Program-made: the position numbers and the translations under genes | The notes under the pieces: model-generated | What the model was told of the DNA's origin: nothing | Databases searched by the model: none | Seen by the model: only the letters and a program-made list of their open reading frames with translations | Virus record (IMG/VR): IMGVR_UViG_3300031658_000103 | Span: 1-25,595 of that record | Direction: 5' to 3' (one strand) | DNA length: 25,595 nt | Origin: a virus | Shown: one piece after another, positions 23,301-25,595 of the stretch | Layout of the letters: each line of letters starts with the position of its first letter | How positions within the stretch are numbered: the first letter of the stretch is position 1

Positions 23301-24591
23301 TCTTTTATCTTATGCAGGACAGCGTACTCCTTTTATTAGAAAATTTAGTCAAAAACTTCAAAGAGAACTAAGCGGTGACTTAGGATTAGCTACTAAACAA
23401 CTAGCTGAAGCTAAAGTAGCTACAGGTAATATGATGTGGGCTACAACTATGGGAATGGCTATGACAGGAAATTATACAGGTGCTCCTCCTGTAGACTATA
23501 AATTAAGAATACAACAAGAAGAAGCTATGGGTGGAGCTTTTTGGTATAGTAGGTTAACTAAAGATGGTTGGGTTCCTTATAATAAATTTGATCCTTTAGG
23601 AATCATGCTTGCAGGTTCAGCTAATATGGCTAATCTTGTTAGAAGTATTATTGATTTAACAGGACAAGGTAACAAAGATGGTTATACTGCTGAACTTATG
23701 GAAGCATTTAATCAAACATTTGCTGATGCTGTAGTAGGTACTGCACGTTTAGTTACTGATAGGCATTATTTACAAGGATTTGGTAATCTTATTGATATGT
23801 TAACAGGAGATCCTAGAGGTTTTAGTAAAGGAGCTACTAATTTAGCTACTGCTCTTGATCCTACAGCTAGTTTCTATTCTAGTTTTAGGCGTAATAGAAA
23901 TAAAGATTTAAACCCTGAAAAAGAAACTCCTCTTAAACAAGCTGAACAAGAAATTACAGATCCGTTAACTGCTGGTTGGAATACTATGTCTGTTGCTCTT
24001 AATGATTCTTTTGAAAACTCTCAAAGTCTTTTATTTGGAGGAGGTCAACGTCCTGCTGCTAGAAATCATATGGGAGAAGTTAAGTTCTTTCCAGCTACTG
24101 CTGCTAGTGATGAACTTAATATTGGTATTTGGAAAAGTTTAGCTGATATAAGAAATGAAATGGGTTTAGGAACTGCTAGTATTAACCCATTTGCTGAAGC
24201 TAAAAAGAAAAATAATCCTGTAATGAATAAACTAGCTTCTTTAGGTTCTACGTTATCTAGTCCTTCTCAATGGGAAGACGTAGATGGAGTTAAAATAAAT
24301 CAGGAGGAACATACTTTTTACGTAGATATTTATGTAGAACTTAATCAACAACAAAAACTAGAAAATTGGGTTCTTTCTAAATCTTTTAATAATTTACCTG
24401 AAGCTATGCAATTAGATCAATTAGAAAGTAGACTCCAACTTAATAGAAATATTGCTGAAATACGAACTGCTTCTAAGTTTTCAAGACTTAGAGATGCTAG
24501 TACTAAAAATCTCTTAAATAATATTAGAGAAGAGTTTGCTGAAAACTTACCTCAACGAAGTCAACAATCTCTTTTTAACCTAGGAAACTAA
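20398..24591 (+). CDS. Internal virion protein D (T7 gp16-like)
   Basis: A 1397-residue core protein (T7 gp16 is 1318) ejected into the cell, where in T7 it helps pull in the genome. Order: acidic charged N-terminus, a hydrophobic region (~90-240, including FFQFAGPAALTITPVG and VGSVMFDMIIRIAGG), helical middle, a tandem helical repeat (592-697), then hydrophobic segments typical of gp16-type proteins: GRMLLSMDEAFKMIHYRAQ and FFQTPVNLLSYAGQRTPF from residue 962. I do not see the N-terminal SLT lytic transglycosylase motif of T7 gp16. The start ATG 20398 follows AAGGATA about eight bases upstream, 13 nt after the gp15-type stop. Confidence 0.9.
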   Translation: MVLEFNPNRQDEAEQFHAVKRARKNYEGSKQEEKDIDTVAFENERGEVTELEEEKSNKGHDGFIESAIEFVPDVLTGLGRATEQVSRSLGGPENIFNFEPPDDTASHVIQTFFQFAGPAALTITPVGRATATVAFLAKHKTIKRVLDSALAGLPVDAFAFAPEDGNAFNFLITALGVSEDSRTGAVIKEYLAVDPADTELKARAKNALTGIVGSVMFDMIIRIAGGTIKTGYRAAKNISKGKVQLLDTDVPHANKVFSGKTQTDGTAPSPSELQTPQIKDEVVPDEGKFSDEELKEVTDELGANFTDTLDRGQASLSPEEMSFVGSKFSNRESGDIRAADKEVADGAEFYHSSTPEAQTQMREVFEKVFNGEKLSDIELDSMNPFNLTKLNSPTERIQIIAQLGEIMKDTLPRNLSDAARAARRELLDEQIAKQIKFFGADPETFLKNLQKAAPTVEGQIQFLRAGKTFTDLQVQKALREVGKSIVKRTKEATSSATAHMLNAMNAARATSGLNTSFGRGLAELKNTADAGDLASQTNLIKAKMVNDIMVATPELGAKRDGILNNLESLSKLEREASPEDFGKVKKERTAQELAVSNTKRLEKQLADLKAGKTTIKNKREITLEEKRLKKEIKDIRKASPKKVRSDEELANANIKRIQQRIKNLKSGKTPTKSKRDLTELEESLRTEERALLAEKRITEILSADDLQARQRLRFMELSLKAKSRDILTEIYINGLLSSIKTSVVNFTGNSTATISSIFERAYAGATNDSIDGVTLGEAAQLTWSYVNSFGDFWRTFFYAAKNGPSTNAIKSDLITVHNQSISGAILGIGGNVGKAIDGVGWAVNLPGRMLLSMDEAFKMIHYRAQIDALSYRKARNILGDGASNSAIALKHSEIKNDVLNHKDILAEAKDFSELNTFTNKLPEIDHFDSKTNTTRQVDGLSRTFKKLLDRDPTGLMRTFIPFFQTPVNLLSYAGQRTPFIRKFSQKLQRELSGDLGLATKQLAEAKVATGNMMWATTMGMAMTGNYTGAPPVDYKLRIQQEEAMGGAFWYSRLTKDGWVPYNKFDPLGIMLAGSANMANLVRSIIDLTGQGNKDGYTAELMEAFNQTFADAVVGTARLVTDRHYLQGFGNLIDMLTGDPRGFSKGATNLATALDPTASFYSSFRRNRNKDLNPEKETPLKQAEQEITDPLTAGWNTMSVALNDSFENSQSLLFGGGQRPAARNHMGEVKFFPATAASDELNIGIWKSLADIRNEMGLGTASINPFAEAKKKNNPVMNKLASLGSTLSSPSQWEDVDGVKINQEEHTFYVDIYVELNQQQKLENWVLSKSFNNLPEAMQLDQLESRLQLNRNIAEIRTASKFSRLRDASTKNLLNNIREEFAENLPQRSQQSLFNLGN
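22171..22488 (+). repeat. Tandem 56-residue helical repeat inside gp16-like protein
   Basis: Two consecutive units, residues 592-647 and 648-697, align without gaps: ELAVSNTKRLEKQLADLKAG with ELANANIKRIQQRIKNLKSG, KTTIKNKREITLEEKRLKKE with KTPTKSKRDLTELEESLRTE. Each looks like two helices joined by a Lys/Thr-rich turn. It suggests a duplicated charged helical hairpin. Confidence 0.88.
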
Positions 24592-24594
24592 AAC

Positions 24595-25595
24595 ATGGCA
24601 TTCTACGCTAAAGATAAGTATACTGCTGATGGCAGTACTCAGACATACGCAGTAACCTTTCCCTTTATAAGTAGGGAGCACGTAACTGTGACTGCTGATG
24701 GAACAGCTGCAACTTTTACATTTGTTAATGATGGGCAAATTACTATTACCAGCCCTGCTGTACTATCCTCAGAAGCTTTAATTATTAAACGTAACTCTAG
24801 TCCTGCTACTTTGTTAGTTGACTTTGTAGATGGTTCTAATCTTACAGAAGCTGATTTAGATCTTTTAGCTACTCAGATGTTTTATTTAGCTCAAGAGAAT
24901 ATAGATGAAGGTGGCAGTGTAGGATTTTCTGATATTGATGAAGTTTCAGATACTGCTGTAGCTACTACTGCTGCTAATTTGTTAATATCTAATGGGACTC
25001 AGTTTACCAATGTAGCACTATCTGGTGACATAACTGTTAATAGTTCTGGGGTTACAGCTATAGGCTCCTCTAAAGTAGTCTCAGCTATGATTGCAAATGA
25101 TTCTATAGTAGACGCTGATGTTAAATCTAATGCTGCTATAACTGCTACTAAGCTTGGTAATGGAGATGTTACCAATACTGAACTTAGCTATATTAATTCT
25201 GTAACTGCTAATGTCCAGACTGCTATAGATAATATTGTAGCAGGTACTGTAACTTCTGTTCAAGATGATGACTTTACTTTAGTAGACAATGCAGATGGAA
25301 CTAAAAAAGCTCAGTTTCAATGCTCAAGTATTACAGGAGGAGCCACAAGAACTTTAACTGTACCTGATGCTAATGATACTATTGTAGGAAAAGCTACTAC
25401 AGATACTTTTACTAATAAGACTTTTAATGCTAATGGTACAGGTAATAGTCTCAGCAATGTAGATGTAGCTGATTTAGCTGCTGGAACAGATGGTCAGTTG
25501 ATAACATGGGGAGCCGATGCAGCACCAACTGTTGTTGCTGTGGGAACTTCTGGGCATTACTTAAAATCCCAAGGAGCAGGTTCTGTGCCAGTATT
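24595..25595 (+). CDS. Tail fibre protein (T7 gp17-like N-terminus), cut by window end
   Basis: Open from ATG 24595 to the last base (333 codons) with AGGAAA 9-13 nt upstream. Residues 1-~105 form the T7-type fibre N-terminal domain that docks on the tail: YTADGSTQTYAVTFPFIS, then VTVTADGTAATFTFV, LIIKRNSSPATLLVDF, and LDLLATQMFYLAQENID. After ~110 the composition turns to Thr/Ala/Asp/Asn-rich modules: AMIANDSIVDADVKSNAAIT, NTELSYINSVTANVQTAID, then TFTNKTFNANGTGNSLSNVD and a GTDGQLITWGADAAPTVVAV block. These units recur in marine phage fibres. The receptor-binding C-terminus is outside the window. Confidence 0.92.
   Translation, partial: MAFYAKDKYTADGSTQTYAVTFPFISREHVTVTADGTAATFTFVNDGQITITSPAVLSSEALIIKRNSSPATLLVDFVDGSNLTEADLDLLATQMFYLAQENIDEGGSVGFSDIDEVSDTAVATTAANLLISNGTQFTNVALSGDITVNSSGVTAIGSSKVVSAMIANDSIVDADVKSNAAITATKLGNGDVTNTELSYINSVTANVQTAIDNIVAGTVTSVQDDDFTLVDNADGTKKAQFQCSSITGGATRTLTVPDANDTIVGKATTDTFTNKTFNANGTGNSLSNVDVADLAAGTDGQLITWGADAAPTVVAVGTSGHYLKSQGAGSVPV

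Noticed and set aside
1-25595. CRISPR array, insertion sequence, toxin-antitoxin or defence island
   Set aside because: No spaced direct repeats, transposase, terminal inverted repeats or minus-strand gene blocks were seen; the whole window is accounted for by a syntenic T7-like genome.

Overview
The window is part of the genome of a T7-like (autographivirus-type) podovirus. Every convincing gene is on the + strand, packed end to end with short overlaps. The order copies the T7 class II/III map: helicase (gp4, 5' end outside the window), DNA polymerase (gp5), HNH endonuclease, 5'-3' exonuclease (gp6), nucleotide-metabolism genes, small virion-type proteins, portal (gp8), scaffold (gp9), capsid (gp10), tail tube A and B (gp11, gp12), core proteins (gp13 to gp16) and the start of the tail fibre (gp17, cut by the window end). 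The DNA is AT-rich by eye. With a B12-dependent ribonucleotide reductase, a MazG-like enzyme and fibre modules of a style common in ocean phages, this suggests a marine podovirus. The host cannot be read from the sequence. The class II reductase needs an adenosylcobalamin-type cofactor, so a cobalamin- or pseudocobalamin-using host is more likely than a bacterium without B12-dependent enzymes.

Layout. 1-3553: replication and host-DNA degradation (helicase, a small overlapping ORF, polymerase with 3'-5' proofreading, HNH nuclease, flap-type exonuclease). 3532-6141: nucleotide supply (DUF3310 protein related to T7 gp1.7 dNMP kinase, MazG-like pyrophosphohydrolase, monomeric class II ribonucleotide reductase); the genes overlap from exonuclease to reductase and look translationally coupled. 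6190-7250: three small proteins of uncertain role, one with fifteen consecutive prolines, in the place where T7 has 6.5, 6.7, 7 and 7.3. 7247-10912: portal, a small charged protein, scaffold, a 136-nt leader and the capsid. 10930-12411: two extra beta-rich proteins on either side of a clear intrinsic terminator, which sits where T7 has its Tphi terminator. 12413-15502: tail tube. 15508-24591: internal core/ejection proteins, two of them very large. 24595-end: tail fibre.

Working together: exonuclease and HNH nuclease can recycle host DNA, the DUF3310, MazG and reductase proteins shape the nucleotide pool, and helicase plus polymerase copy the genome. Scaffold, capsid and portal build the head, gp11/gp12 the tail, and the gp14-gp16 proteins are ejected to form a channel across the host envelope. 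The most notable departures from T7 are a shortened polymerase thumb insert where T7 binds thioredoxin, the likely peptidoglycan-cleaving domain lying in the gp15-type rather than the gp16-type protein, a tandem helical repeat in gp16, and the polyproline protein. I see no integrase, RNA polymerase, lysis gene, CRISPR array, insertion sequence or complete tRNA in the window. All family assignments come from reading the protein sequences, not from database searches.
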